Source: a virus | Length of the DNA stretch: 41,126 bases | IMG/VR virus record: IMGVR_UViG_3300046001_010210 | Coordinates: 1-41,126 of that record | Direction: 5' to 3' (one strand) | Part shown: piece by piece, positions 28,146 through 35,864 of the stretch | Position numbering within the stretch: position 1 is the stretch's first letter | Layout of the letters: every line of letters starts with the position of its first letter | Program-made: the position numbers and the translations under genes | The notes under the pieces: generated by a model | Told to the model about the DNA's origin: nothing | Seen by the model: the letters and a program-made list of their open reading frames with translations, nothing else | The model's database searches: none

Positions 28146-28820
28146 TTAACTTTCAGGGGTGAGTACAATTCGGAAAGTTCCGTTTTCTAGCATGTCATTT
28201 TCACCCCCTTCCTCTTCATCTTCTTCTTCGTCGTCGCCTTCGTCGTTTTCAGGCATACCTGCTAACTGCCTAAATTTAGCCATGTGTACATCATTAATAT
28301 AAGAGTGCTCTTCTGCTAAGCCCATACGCTCTGCATTATCCATAATAAGTTCCGCAAACTCTTCTGCTTTTTCGTATTCTTCTTCGTCAATAGAACCCAT
28401 TGCAATTGCCTGTTTTTCTAGTCTAAAGAATAAATCTTGAAGCATCATAGTCTCTACAATAAGATGAATCATATCAGTTTTACCGCGAATATTACTGTAT
28501 AGAGCCTGTGCTGAGGGACAGATATCGAAATGTCTAGTAGTATAATCACCAATAGTTATTTGCTGAGAGTTAGTAGAATCACTATTTTCGGATTCCATCA
28601 TCTCTCCCATTTCTTCCATCTCTTTTTCTTCGCTAGACTCTTCATCATCGCTAAACTTATAGTAACCATAAATAGACTCGATATAGTGGTCTATATCGTT
28701 AATCTTGTTTTGCACCCAAGGCTCTAACTCGTCAGTAGGCTTAATCATACCTAAGAGCTCTGTGGAGTATGCGATAGCTTTTTTTAAGCTGCTACGTGCC
28801 ATTTTACCTTCATAACTCAT
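28146..28820 (-). CDS. acidic hypothetical phage protein
   Basis: The 224-residue protein has an N-terminal helical domain (SLKKAIAYSTELLGMIK ... PWVQNKINDIDHYIES) of a kind seen in marine T4-like phages, then E/D-rich low-complexity segments (about 57-80 and 195-210). Function unknown. Confidence 0.72.
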   Translation of the reverse strand: MSYEGKMARSSLKKAIAYSTELLGMIKPTDELEPWVQNKINDIDHYIESIYGYYKFSDDEESSEEKEMEEMGEMMESENSDSTNSQQITIGDYTTRHFDICPSAQALYSNIRGKTDMIHLIVETMMLQDLFFRLEKQAIAMGSIDEEEYEKAEEFAELIMDNAERMGLAEEHSYINDVHMAKFRQLAGMPENDEGDDEEEDEEEGGENDMLENGTFRIVLTPES

Positions 28821-29701
28821 TTTTTCATCTCACTTACTCGGTCACATAATAATTTTTTTATATAATTTTTATCATATATAGTACTTGTAGCTATAAAAAA
28901 ACACACTCTATTGAGTTTTTTATTTATTTCTATTTTATTTTTAGTTGTTTCTGGTCTTAAACTACCATCTAGTTCTATATACAAGTCTAGGTCTTTTAAA
29001 TACCAATCATATAATAAAGTATCGTAAGGATAAGGATATTTGGGTTCTACTTCATATGCATATTGATTATGTAAATACTCATCACAAAAATAAGCCTCAG
29101 CAGAACTCCTGTATAAAACTCCGTCTAAACCCTTAGTAATATTACCATAACCGTTTTTTGTTGTAATAGGTAAATTAGCTTTTGCTATAGCATTATTCCA
29201 GGATTTAAAGTATTTATTAATTATATGACTATTTGGGTATTTTAACGTATTTGCTCTAAAATCTTTAGACGTAGGTACTCTTTTGTATTGATGATAGAAA
29301 TCAGTAATAGCTTGAATTATTAAGTTTTCTGTCCAAATAATTTTTTTTGACCCGACTAAATTATATATTTCTTCCCAATTTGTAAAGTATCTTTTTATTG
29401 TTGTAAAGGATGGAGCATTTTCTGAACTACTATTAGGAAATTTATTGTATTTGTTTATATACTCTTTAGTATAGTTCATTATAGAATTTCTACACCAGGT
29501 ATTATTTTTAACTTGTCTTGTGTTTTTTGGTATTCCGGCTTTTTCTAATCCCACATTCCAGCTACCGAATCTATCTACAACTACCCAGCCACTTATGTAT
29601 CCATTAGCTTTTGAAAATTCGTGTTTAGTCGGACTTCTACCATTTTTATGATAAAAATCAGACAAATGAGAAAGTATTTCTTCATCCGTGTATCTTGTCA
29701 T
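28817..29701 (-). CDS. homing endonuclease with HNH-type repeats and a Vsr-like nuclease domain
   Basis: This is a 294-residue protein. Three copies of the homing-endonuclease-associated repeat are visible (about residues 1-58, 68-118, 125-178; each has a hydrophobic helix, R-x-P-T/S and a W near the end). The C-terminal part (SSAEAYFCDEYL ... LYDWYLKDLDLYIELDG) looks like a PD-(D/E)XK/Vsr-like nuclease. The gene is clearly more AT-rich than its neighbours, consistent with recent mobility. ATGA overlaps at both ends. Confidence 0.8.
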   Translation of the reverse strand: MTRYTDEEILSHLSDFYHKNGRSPTKHEFSKANGYISGWVVVDRFGSWNVGLEKAGIPKNTRQVKNNTWCRNSIMNYTKEYINKYNKFPNSSSENAPSFTTIKRYFTNWEEIYNLVGSKKIIWTENLIIQAITDFYHQYKRVPTSKDFRANTLKYPNSHIINKYFKSWNNAIAKANLPITTKNGYGNITKGLDGVLYRSSAEAYFCDEYLHNQYAYEVEPKYPYPYDTLLYDWYLKDLDLYIELDGSLRPETTKNKIEINKKLNRVCFFIATSTIYDKNYIKKLLCDRVSEMKK

Positions 29702-30039
29702 TTGGGAGGAGTCTTTTTACTTCCTGTAGGGCTCCAAAGACGTCTACGTGCCCAATAGTTAGCACTAAACTTATCATCTTTAGTTAAATTACCGGATTCA
29801 TCACGAATACCTGCGCTACGTGCTAAATAGTTTTTACGTGCTTCGGCACTATAGTTGTGTCCGTATTCACGGTGACCGTAGCGTACAACTTTAATCTCAT
29901 CGCCTTTTTTAGCAAGAACTACTTCTTTATGCTGAGATCCTGAAGTATTGCGTTTAGGTTTGTTAAAACCTGCAAAACGTTCTCCACGATACTCAATACC
30001 CCCACTAGGTAGTCTTTTTACGTCTTTTGTTGTTGCCAT
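29698..30039 (-). CDS. basic phage protein (DUF6321-like)
   Basis: This 113-residue basic protein matches by eye a conserved family of T4-like phages: the pattern LPSGGIEYRGERFAGFNKPKR, V-L-A-K-x-G-D-x-I-K and S-A-N/x-Y-W-A-R. Possibly a DNA-associated protein; function unknown. Confidence 0.75.
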   Translation of the reverse strand: MATTKDVKRLPSGGIEYRGERFAGFNKPKRNTSGSQHKEVVLAKKGDEIKVVRYGHREYGHNYSAEARKNYLARSAGIRDESGNLTKDDKFSANYWARRRLWSPTGSKKTPPK

Positions 30040-30133
30040 CTTTCTTTACCTCAACAGTCTTTGGTTTTTTAGGGCGAGCTTTTGAGGGCTTCTGCCCTAA
30101 AAAAGTTGACTGAAAACTAGGAGCGATACTCAT
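30005..30133 (-). CDS. small basic protein
   Basis: The 42-residue protein is K/R/P-rich. Its start overlaps the upstream stop (ATGA) and it overlaps the next gene by 35 bases. It contains an 11-bp inverted repeat (TTTTTTAGGGC/GCCCTAAAAAA) within the coding region that might act as an attenuator. Confidence 0.58.
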   Translation of the reverse strand: MSIAPSFQSTFLGQKPSKARPKKPKTVEVKKDGNNKRRKKTT

Positions 30134-30387
30134 TTCATTTTCCTGTAAGGACGTACTTTTTTAGCTATCTTTTCAGGCTGAGAAACAAACTGCTTTCCTT
30201 CTTTTGTGCCTTCTCGTTTTGCACGATTAGTAGCAGCTTTCTCTCCTGAAGAAAGAGCTTTCCACGCACGCTCTGGCAGATATCTACCTCTCTCTGTCCG
30301 TGGCTTATCTCCTTCTTTTTCAGACGAGTACTGCCATTTTTGCTCTGTCCAACGCTTTAATGAACGCTGACTGGGTTTCAGAGCCAT
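30130..30387 (-). CDS. basic phage protein (DUF5872-like)
   Basis: The 85-residue protein has a KPSQRSLKRWTEQKW start, then YLPERAWKALSSGEKAATN and a KKVRPYRK end. This is the pattern of a widespread small basic protein family in T4-like marine phages and giant viruses. Function unknown. Confidence 0.78.
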   Translation of the reverse strand: MALKPSQRSLKRWTEQKWQYSSEKEGDKPRTERGRYLPERAWKALSSGEKAATNRAKREGTKEGKQFVSQPEKIAKKVRPYRKMK

Positions 30388-30388
30388 T

Positions 30389-30541
30389 TTACTTCTTCTT
30401 TTTCTTTAAAATCGCAGCTTGAAGTGCAGGAGGTAGTTTTTTCTGACCGGCAGTAAGACCGTTAGTTGGCTTCTCTTCTTTACCGTTCATCATTTCTTTC
30501 TTACCATTTTTTCCGTTTTTACCATTTGGATGCATTGCCAT
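30389..30541 (-). CDS. small lysine-rich protein
   Basis: The 50-residue protein is N/G/K-rich at the start, with LTAGQKKLPPALQAAILKKKKK at the end (a common tail in small phage basic proteins). Good AAAGGAG ribosome site. Confidence 0.68.
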   Translation of the reverse strand: MAMHPNGKNGKNGKKEMMNGKEEKPTNGLTAGQKKLPPALQAAILKKKKK

Positions 30542-30553
30542 TGTATTTCTCCT

Positions 30554-30712
30554 TTATGATTTGCCTCGGTGGCCTAAATCAATCTTTTTACCTTTATGAG
30601 GACCAGATTTTCGTGCTATTAACCCTCGAGCCACGAGTCTAGCTCTATTGGTAGAACCAATAGGCTTTCCTTCTTTATGTTTTTTTAGCAGCTCAGAATA
30701 GTTAATTTTCAT
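30554..30712 (-). CDS. small basic protein
   Basis: The 52-residue protein begins MKINYSELLKKHKEGK and is very K/R/G-rich. ATG 30712 is preferred because it overlaps the upstream stop (TAATG); longer readings would cover the next conserved gene. Confidence 0.65.
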   Translation of the reverse strand: MKINYSELLKKHKEGKPIGSTNRARLVARGLIARKSGPHKGKKIDLGHRGKS

Positions 30713-30888
30713 TATTTTTTGTAACCGCCACCTGCGCGTTTGTATTCGCTCGCGAGCAGCTGCGCTTTTCTCGCGCTCCACTGACCGGGAGCACCGCCTT
30801 TATCGCCAGCTTTTATACGCTCAAAAATCTGCTTACGTAGAGTTGGTTTAGTGTAAACTCCAGCCTCATTTACCGTAGATTTCTTCAT
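30712..30888 (-). CDS. conserved small basic phage protein
   Basis: The 58-residue protein matches a very common marine phage family (pattern K-S-T-V-N-x-A-G-x-Y-T-K-P then IKAGDKGGAPGQWSARKAQ and a G-G-G-Y end). Function unknown, probably nucleic-acid associated. Confidence 0.78.
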   Translation of the reverse strand: MKKSTVNEAGVYTKPTLRKQIFERIKAGDKGGAPGQWSARKAQLLASEYKRAGGGYKK

Positions 30889-31015
30889 TCTTTACAACTC
30901 CATGCATTAGCGCTTTAGGCGTTTTCTGTATTTTATGCTTATTAGTAGAGCCTGCGTTTACGGGTGGAATTTTTTTTAGTTTTTTGCTAGTTACTGGTTT
31001 GATAATCTTTCCCAT
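30866..31015 (-). CDS. small basic protein
   Basis: The 49-residue protein is lysine- and proline-rich. It ends 23 bases inside the next gene. No family recognised. Confidence 0.58.
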   Translation of the reverse strand: MGKIIKPVTSKKLKKIPPVNAGSTNKHKIQKTPKALMHGVVKNEEIYGK

Positions 31016-31018
31016 AGC

Positions 31019-31243
31019 TTACTTCTTCCTAGCAGCGCGGGCTTTCATCATTGCAGCAGCTGCTACTCTAGCACCTGCTTCTTCACTGCCATACTGTTCA
31101 GCCGCAGAAGCAGCTATCTTAGAGAATTGCTTTCCCTTTTTACCAATATCTTTTCCGGCTACAGCCCGTTTGGCTAAAGAACTTCGTTCTTTTTTAGTAA
31201 GCATTTCCATGCCTGGGTGCTTAGAAGGTACTTTTTTTGCCAT
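31019..31243 (-). CDS. small basic helical phage protein
   Basis: The 74-residue protein is K/A-rich with small-residue helices (ASAAEQYGSEEAGARVAAAAM). It resembles conserved small proteins of T4-like phages. Function unknown. Confidence 0.7.
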   Translation of the reverse strand: MAKKVPSKHPGMEMLTKKERSSLAKRAVAGKDIGKKGKQFSKIAASAAEQYGSEEAGARVAAAAMMKARAARKK

Positions 31244-31245
31244 GC

Positions 31246-31566
31246 TTAACTCCTACTCATATATGCACTAGATCCAAAGAATGTAGCTACTACACCTGCT
31301 TGTGCTATATAAAACATCTGCAGTAGGTTATCTAACGCACTAACACGTTCTGTGCTGATAAACGGAAGAAAGAGAATGATAGTAAAAACAACCATACTCA
31401 TCATCGCTACCCACGCCATTTGACGTAGTTGGTCTTCTTTTGCGTCTTTATTTTCTAATTCAAGTATTTTTTCGGCGTTAGTCATTTCTTCATCAGAAAC
31501 AATTCCATCACCGTCTGAGTCAAATTGATTGTACTTGCTATCAGCTTCTAGTTTTTTACCGGCCAA
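31246..31566 (-). CDS. EF-hand membrane protein
   Basis: This is a 106-residue protein. Residues about 16-27 (DSDGDGIVSDEE) form a canonical EF-hand calcium loop, followed by a charged helix and two membrane segments (about 50-70 and 84-101). A small calcium-responsive membrane protein in a phage may be a regulated holin-like factor; function inferred only. Confidence 0.78.
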   Translation of the reverse strand: MAGKKLEADSKYNQFDSDGDGIVSDEEMTNAEKILELENKDAKEDQLRQMAWVAMMSMVVFTIILFLPFISTERVSALDNLLQMFYIAQAGVVATFFGSSAYMSRS

Positions 31567-31577
31567 TAGGTCTCTCC

Positions 31578-31769
31578 TTACTTTTTAGATTTACCTGCGG
31601 CAGAAAGGGCAATAGCAATAGCTTGTTTACGTTGTGCTTCACTTTTTGAAATGCCTTCTTCCTTAGCTAGGGTAGATACGGCTTTACGTCTGGTCTTGCC
31701 AGGTTTTTTCATTAATTCTTTTATGTTAGCGCTAATAGTGCGCTGACTAGAGCCACGTTTTAGAGGCAT
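31578..31769 (-). CDS. small basic phage protein (DUF6496-like)
   Basis: The 63-residue protein has a MPLKRGSSQRTISANIKEL start and an RKQAIAIALSAAG end, as in a conserved family of small phage proteins. Function unknown. Confidence 0.75.
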   Translation of the reverse strand: MPLKRGSSQRTISANIKELMKKPGKTRRKAVSTLAKEEGISKSEAQRKQAIAIALSAAGKSKK

Positions 31770-31773
31770 TAGC

Positions 31774-31971
31774 TTACTCCCGTTCTAAGAACTCATAAGG
31801 TAAGTACTTTTGATATAGAGACCAGAAAAGCAGGTATTTAGGAAGAGTTAGCAGAGGATAGCTACGCTGAGCTCGAATTAAGCTGATAACTTTCTTCCTG
31901 TCCGTTTCCGATAAAGGCTGGTCTAATAATCGCTGAAATTGGCTTCTCGAGAGCCGTCTTACTTTTATCAT
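31774..31971 (-). CDS. hypothetical protein overlapping phoH
   Basis: The 65-residue protein is basic, with a hydrophobic aromatic region (LLTLPKYLLFWSLYQKYL). It overlaps the last 110 bases of phoH in another frame and has no clear ribosome site, so the start is uncertain. Confidence 0.45.
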   Translation of the reverse strand: MIKVRRLSRSQFQRLLDQPLSETDRKKVISLIRAQRSYPLLTLPKYLLFWSLYQKYLPYEFLERE

Positions 31972-32602
31972 CTGAATCTATGTATTTTAAAATATCTCTA
32001 ACAAGAGCACTACGAACTACGTCAGAATTGTTATAACGAATAATATGCACACTCTCACACAGCTTTAGCTTTTCAATAGCCCACTGTAATCCGTTAGTGC
32101 CTTTTATATCGCTTTGAGTTAAGTCACCAGTAATTACTACTTTAACGTTTTCACCGAAACGAGTTAAAAACATTCGCATCTGTTCGATAGTAGTATTTTG
32201 CGCTTCGTCTAAGATAATAAAGGCGTCTGAAAAAGTGCGACCACGCATAAAGGCTAAAGGTGCAATCTCTATTTCGCCTGTTTGAGTAAGGTCTTGAACT
32301 CTTCTAGGGTTGCTAAGACTAATAAAAGCATCCATAAGAGGTAATAAGTATGGGTCTAGTTTTTCTTTTATATCGCCTGGCAGAAACCCGATATCTTCGG
32401 TAGCAACTACAGGGCGTACAATAATAATTCTATCTACAAATGCGAATTCTAAGTATTCTAGTGCTTTAGCTGCTGCTAAGAAAGTTTTTCCGCTTCCCGC
32501 AGCTCCTGTAGCAAAGATAACATTTTTTTCTGTTACTGCGCTAATAAACTCACGCTGTTTTTTATTCTTTGGTTCGACGACAATGCTTTTTTTCTTGTTC
32601 AT
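31862..32602 (-). CDS. phoH: PhoH-like ATPase
   Basis: The 246-residue protein is the short PhoH type. Walker A GAAGSGKT (33-40), IIVRPVVATEDIGFLPGDI, AFIILDEAQNTT (Walker B) and VVITGDLTQSDI are all present. phoH is a very common marine phage gene whose exact role, possibly RNA metabolism under phosphate limitation, is unsettled. The last 25 residues lie beyond the conserved domain. Confidence 0.93.
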   Translation of the reverse strand: MNKKKSIVVEPKNKKQREFISAVTEKNVIFATGAAGSGKTFLAAAKALEYLEFAFVDRIIIVRPVVATEDIGFLPGDIKEKLDPYLLPLMDAFISLSNPRRVQDLTQTGEIEIAPLAFMRGRTFSDAFIILDEAQNTTIEQMRMFLTRFGENVKVVITGDLTQSDIKGTNGLQWAIEKLKLCESVHIIRYNNSDVVRSALVRDILKYIDSDDKSKTALEKPISAIIRPAFIGNGQEESYQLNSSSA

Positions 32603-32605
32603 TAA

Positions 32606-33310
32606 TTACCTATCCACCGGGAAACATAAAAAGTTTTCGGTTAACGTCTCTCTAATCTCGTATCCTAGACTCTCTATTTGTCTTCGCAGTCTAGGCACAT
32701 CAGATTTTAAAAACTCAATAAATATGATAGGCTTACATCTTTTAATTGTTTCTATGGCTCCCAAAAGAACTTTTTCCTCCATGCCTTCAACATCTATCTT
32801 AAGCAAGTCTAGCCTCTCAAAGTTTAGAGAATCTAATTTTCTTACCGGAACTGCTTCGTATGTAGAAGTTGTTTGGCCGATGTACTCTTTGTTATTTTTT
32901 TGTGGATCAATCTCCACTCCACCATAGTTTGATACTAAAGAATAGTCAAAAATAGGTACAGGAATCACTGAATCTTCGTTACCTATAGCTAACTGATGAC
33001 AGAACATATTCGAAAAACAATTTAACGCTATAGAACCACATACCATGTAGTACAGTGCTCTCTGCGGTTCAAAAGAGATAACAGTGCTATTAGGGTTAGC
33101 GTGCTTTAACTCAAAAGAAAACCATCCTAAGTTTGCGCCAACATCTACTATAACAGGAGCTGGCATGTCCCTAACAATTGCACTTAATCTATCTAAATGA
33201 GACTGGTCTATATGTTTTCTATGTTCTTTATAATAGAGACCTTGATTAGTATCAGTATTTAGTATAATGAGCTTGCCAAAATGAGTCTCAAGTATTTCTG
33301 TGTAGTGCAT
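32606..33310 (-). CDS. FkbM-family methyltransferase
   Basis: The 234-residue protein has VIVDVGANLGWFSF (motif I), VISFEPQRAL, a LDLLKIDVEGMEEKVLLGA block and a C-terminal PIIFIEFL strand, typical of FkbM SAM methyltransferases that O-methylate sugars or lipids. It fits the surface-modification theme. Overlaps the nuclease gene by 23 bases. Confidence 0.88.
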   Translation of the reverse strand: MHYTEILETHFGKLIILNTDTNQGLYYKEHRKHIDQSHLDRLSAIVRDMPAPVIVDVGANLGWFSFELKHANPNSTVISFEPQRALYYMVCGSIALNCFSNMFCHQLAIGNEDSVIPVPIFDYSLVSNYGGVEIDPQKNNKEYIGQTTSTYEAVPVRKLDSLNFERLDLLKIDVEGMEEKVLLGAIETIKRCKPIIFIEFLKSDVPRLRRQIESLGYEIRETLTENFLCFPVDR

Positions 33311-33986
33311 AATAACTCTTTATTCTATATTTTAATTCGGGTAAATAATGATGCGGACTTCCCGTAAACACGGTGGAAGACCCATCTTCAACAGCCATAA
33401 GTATATAAAATCTATCTACTTGGGTATTAAATAACTTATTATGCGCGGTACAATAAAAAGTAGCTTGTAAATAGTAGTCTTTTATCTGGCTAACTGTTTT
33501 CTTTTTTCTAGAAGTTTTGTAGTCTATTACAACTAACTTATCATTCCAGTAACCAACCCCGTCACACCTACCAGCTATTTTAAGTTCTGAATCCCATACC
33601 ACAAATTCCTGTGATACTGAACGAAAATTATTGGCAAGTAGATGTTTTATTAGCTCTACGGTCATAGTTCTAATAAAGGGTTTTTCTTCATTAAGTCCAG
33701 AAGAAGCTATAAAACTTTTGGCTTGCTCTTTGGTGGGACAGTCATACTCTTCGTATAAACGCTCTAGGTAATTGTGAAGTATCGTACCACGCTCTGCGGC
33801 AGCCTCTTTTATTCTGTTAGCCTCTTCTTCTCCTATACTATCAATCCACCGTTGTAACCAAGTTTTATTTGCGGTAGCTCCTAGCATAGTTGTAATGCTA
33901 GGAAAGGTTCCTTCGGGAGTAGTGTACACTCGACCAGAAGGAGAGTCTATGTTAATTATTTCTCTACACTGATTATATGTTAGCAT
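33288..33986 (-). CDS. PD-(D/E)XK nuclease (RecB/Cas4-like)
   Basis: The 232-residue protein has an early R-G-T-I-L-H-N-Y-L motif (His upstream of the core), a GRCDGVGYW aspartate, VVIDYKTSR as the (D/E)xK motif and a YYLQATFY helix (QxxxY motif). Typical of phage exonucleases used in recombination or DNA processing. ATG 33986 is preferred to an upstream TTG. Confidence 0.85.
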   Translation of the reverse strand: MLTYNQCREIINIDSPSGRVYTTPEGTFPSITTMLGATANKTWLQRWIDSIGEEEANRIKEAAAERGTILHNYLERLYEEYDCPTKEQAKSFIASSGLNEEKPFIRTMTVELIKHLLANNFRSVSQEFVVWDSELKIAGRCDGVGYWNDKLVVIDYKTSRKKKTVSQIKDYYLQATFYCTAHNKLFNTQVDRFYILMAVEDGSSTVFTGSPHHYLPELKYRIKSYYALHRNT

Positions 33987-34005
33987 AATATTTATACTTT
34001 GGCAA

Positions 34006-34050
34006 TCAAAAAATTTAAAAACCAAAGAGAACGTTAGCTCTCTTTGGTTT
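34006..34050 (-). terminator. intrinsic terminator
   Basis: A 12-bp stem (34019-34030 with 34039-34050) whose minus-strand 3' side is followed by T-rich sequence. It separates the phasin-like group from the nuclease gene. Confidence 0.8.
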
Positions 34051-34053
34051 ATC

Positions 34054-34137
34054 TTACTTATTAGCTATTATTTTCTTATACGCTAAGAGCGGTTTTTCAA
34101 ATAATTCGTAGGCCTCTTCATCGGTATAGGGCCACAT
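34054..34137 (-). CDS. 27-residue peptide
   Basis: A short ORF, M-W-P-Y-T-D-E-E-A-Y..., is placed four bases after the stop of the upstream gene and just before the terminator, with an AAAGAG site. The helical, amphipathic composition looks protein-like. Confidence 0.5.
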   Translation of the reverse strand: MWPYTDEEAYELFEKPLLAYKKIIANK

Positions 34138-34141
34138 GGTG

Positions 34142-34369
34142 TTACTCTTTTTTGTCCTTGGTAGAAATAAAAGAATACATATCTATAGCCTTTTTCATCA
34201 TATCATCAAAAGAGTATGGCTGAAAAGCTTTCATGTATTCATCAATCTGTATCTTACCAAGAGCTTGCATTTTTTCTGCATAAATCATATTCATTTCAGC
34301 TTGCTTATCCATATATTCCTTGGCAAGTTGAAGAATTTCTCCGCGAATCTCAAAAGGGTTCTTGTTCAT
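34142..34369 (-). CDS. small helical phasin-like protein
   Basis: The 75-residue all-helical protein is rich in M, Q, K, A (EYMDKQAEMNMIYAEKMQ). Together with the upstream gene it resembles phasin-like small proteins annotated in marine phages. ATGA overlap. Confidence 0.62.
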   Translation of the reverse strand: MNKNPFEIRGEILQLAKEYMDKQAEMNMIYAEKMQALGKIQIDEYMKAFQPYSFDDMMKKAIDMYSFISTKDKKE

Positions 34370-34572
34370 TTCATCGCCCTAGCCATAGCTTCACCAGTTG
34401 CGTTAGAATAAGCAGCAATAGACTTCATTGCGATTTTAGTAAATTGTGTTTGTGCGGCAATAAAATCATGGAGAGGCTTACTAATTTCTTTGTCTTTGAC
34501 CCAAGTGTTTACCCATGAAGTTTTTGCATTCTGGATTGTATCAATCCACATATTTGTCATATATTCATTCAT
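34366..34572 (-). CDS. small helical phasin-like protein
   Basis: The 68-residue protein has FIAAQTQFTKIAMKSIAAYS, a pattern like the amphipathic core of phasins (polyhydroxyalkanoate granule proteins). Good AGGAG site. Function in the phage unknown. Confidence 0.62.
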   Translation of the reverse strand: MNEYMTNMWIDTIQNAKTSWVNTWVKDKEISKPLHDFIAAQTQFTKIAMKSIAAYSNATGEAMARAMK

Positions 34573-34594
34573 ATTAATTCTCCTGTGTTGTGTG

Positions 34595-35059
34595 TTAGTT
34601 TAATAGCCAATAGTTATAATTGAGTAAGGAGGCAAAACTTACCCAAGCAAGATAAGGTATAAACATTAAGCTAGCGGTACGATTTACTTTCCAAGCCACT
34701 ACTACATAGCTAACAATAGATAGCCAGAGAGCAACTATATAGTAAAATGCTGCTTCAAGATTTTCAGCGCCTGAGAATACAGGAGTCCAGATAGTGTTGA
34801 GACCCATTTGTAAAGCCCAGAGAGAAATAGCTAGTGCGGTATATTTGTGAGGACTACTATGCAATAGTTTCCATGCACTAGTTGCTATTAAAAGATATAG
34901 AATAGTCCATACAGGTCCAAATAGCCAATTAGGGGGAGAAAAAGAGGGACTAACTAAACTAGTATACCAAACGTTAGCGTCTCCCAGCGGGAACACAAAA
35001 CTAGCAGAACTGGCTACTACAGTGCATAAGTATAGTATTACCCAAATTAAATATTTCAT
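34595..35059 (-). CDS. tspO: TspO/MBR family membrane protein
   Basis: The 154-residue protein has the five-helix TspO pattern: WYTSLVSPSFSPPNWLFGP with V-W-T-I-L-Y after helix 1, then an LNTIWTPVF block in the third helix region, and IPYLAWVSFASLLNY at the end. TspO binds porphyrins and cholesterol-like ligands and modulates stress responses in alphaproteobacteria. A host-derived copy in a phage probably alters tetrapyrrole or redox metabolism. Confidence 0.92.
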   Translation of the reverse strand: MKYLIWVILYLCTVVASSASFVFPLGDANVWYTSLVSPSFSPPNWLFGPVWTILYLLIATSAWKLLHSSPHKYTALAISLWALQMGLNTIWTPVFSGAENLEAAFYYIVALWLSIVSYVVVAWKVNRTASLMFIPYLAWVSFASLLNYNYWLLN

Positions 35060-35069
35060 TTAGACCTCA

Positions 35070-35101
35070 AGAAAAAACGAGGGGCTAACCGTAGCCCCTC
35101 G
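35070..35101 (-). terminator. intrinsic terminator
   Basis: A 10-bp GC-rich stem (CGAGGGGCTA with TAGCCCCTCG, loop of four) followed on the minus strand by six T. It follows the DUF1127 gene. Confidence 0.88.
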
Positions 35102-35123
35102 CGTGCTTATTAAGTAGCAACCC

Positions 35124-35402
35124 TTAGCGATATGTAACGGTTTGATAAGCTACATCGCGAATTTGTGATCGAGTAATACCGATATCATTTAACTCTTTAT
35201 CAGAGAGTCTAGAAAGCTCTTTGATAGTATGTTGAGCTTCATGACTCAGAACTCGATTACGAGCGTACTCTTCCCAAGCTTTCATAAGTTTTGAGCTCAT
35301 AAACGCTTCAAAAAGATTAAGAATTTTCATATAACTACCTGTAACTGCTTCAGAGAGCGGTTTTTGAAGATAGTTGTTTAGTGCTGTTACTAATTGTGTC
35401 AT
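35124..35402 (-). CDS. DUF1127 (YjiS-like) protein
   Basis: This is a 92-residue protein. The C-terminal part (about 45-90: a short helix, then LSRLSDKELNDIGITRSQI) is a DUF1127 domain, small arginine-rich proteins of proteobacteria some of which bind RNA or affect phosphate and stress responses. An internal ATG (35330) with an AGGT site would give a 68-residue protein that avoids the 53-base overlap with hsp20; either start is possible. Confidence 0.8.
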   Translation of the reverse strand: MTQLVTALNNYLQKPLSEAVTGSYMKILNLFEAFMSSKLMKAWEEYARNRVLSHEAQHTIKELSRLSDKELNDIGITRSQIRDVAYQTVTYR

Positions 35403-35832
35403 GTGTGACTACCTCGCTTTTACCAATTGGAATTACACGAGGACGCATTTCTTCTGGAATTACGTACTTCAATTGAATTGCAAGTATGCCATCCTGAATG
35501 TCTGCTCCGCTAACGTGAACGTGTTCAGACAGCCTAAAGGTGCGCTGGAACTTTTTAGTAGAAATTCCGCGATGAATATACTGGCGACCTTGTGAAACGT
35601 GCTCACCTCTCACAACTAGAGTTCTATCTTTGACTTCAATAGTGAGTTCATCTTTATTAAAGCCTGCAATAGCCAGCTCGATAAGGTATTCTCCCTCTCC
35701 TGTTTTTACGATATTATGAGGGGGGTAATGGTCGTTTGCTTGTTTTGCTACTCTATCTAGTTCATCTAAGAGGTGGTCAAAACCTACAAACGCTGAGCGC
35801 GGAAATAATGTATTTACAGTTAAGCCTGTCAT
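35350..35832 (-). CDS. hsp20: Hsp20 small heat-shock protein (IbpA-like)
   Basis: The 160-residue protein has the alpha-crystallin domain: YPPHNIVKTGEGEYLIELAIAGF, VVRGEH and a FRLSEHVHVSGADIQDGILAI segment, with an IPI motif near the end for oligomer assembly. Similar chaperones occur widely in marine T4-like phages. Good AGGAG site. Confidence 0.92.
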   Translation of the reverse strand: MTGLTVNTLFPRSAFVGFDHLLDELDRVAKQANDHYPPHNIVKTGEGEYLIELAIAGFNKDELTIEVKDRTLVVRGEHVSQGRQYIHRGISTKKFQRTFRLSEHVHVSGADIQDGILAIQLKYVIPEEMRPRVIPIGKSEVVTHDTISNSTKQLSSKTAL

Positions 35833-35864
35833 TTGCTTTCTCCTTTTTTAAGCAAGAAAATATA

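Noticed and set aside
32310-32927. 205-codon plus-strand frame across phoH and the FkbM gene
   Set aside because: Antisense shadow; no domain and no ribosome site.
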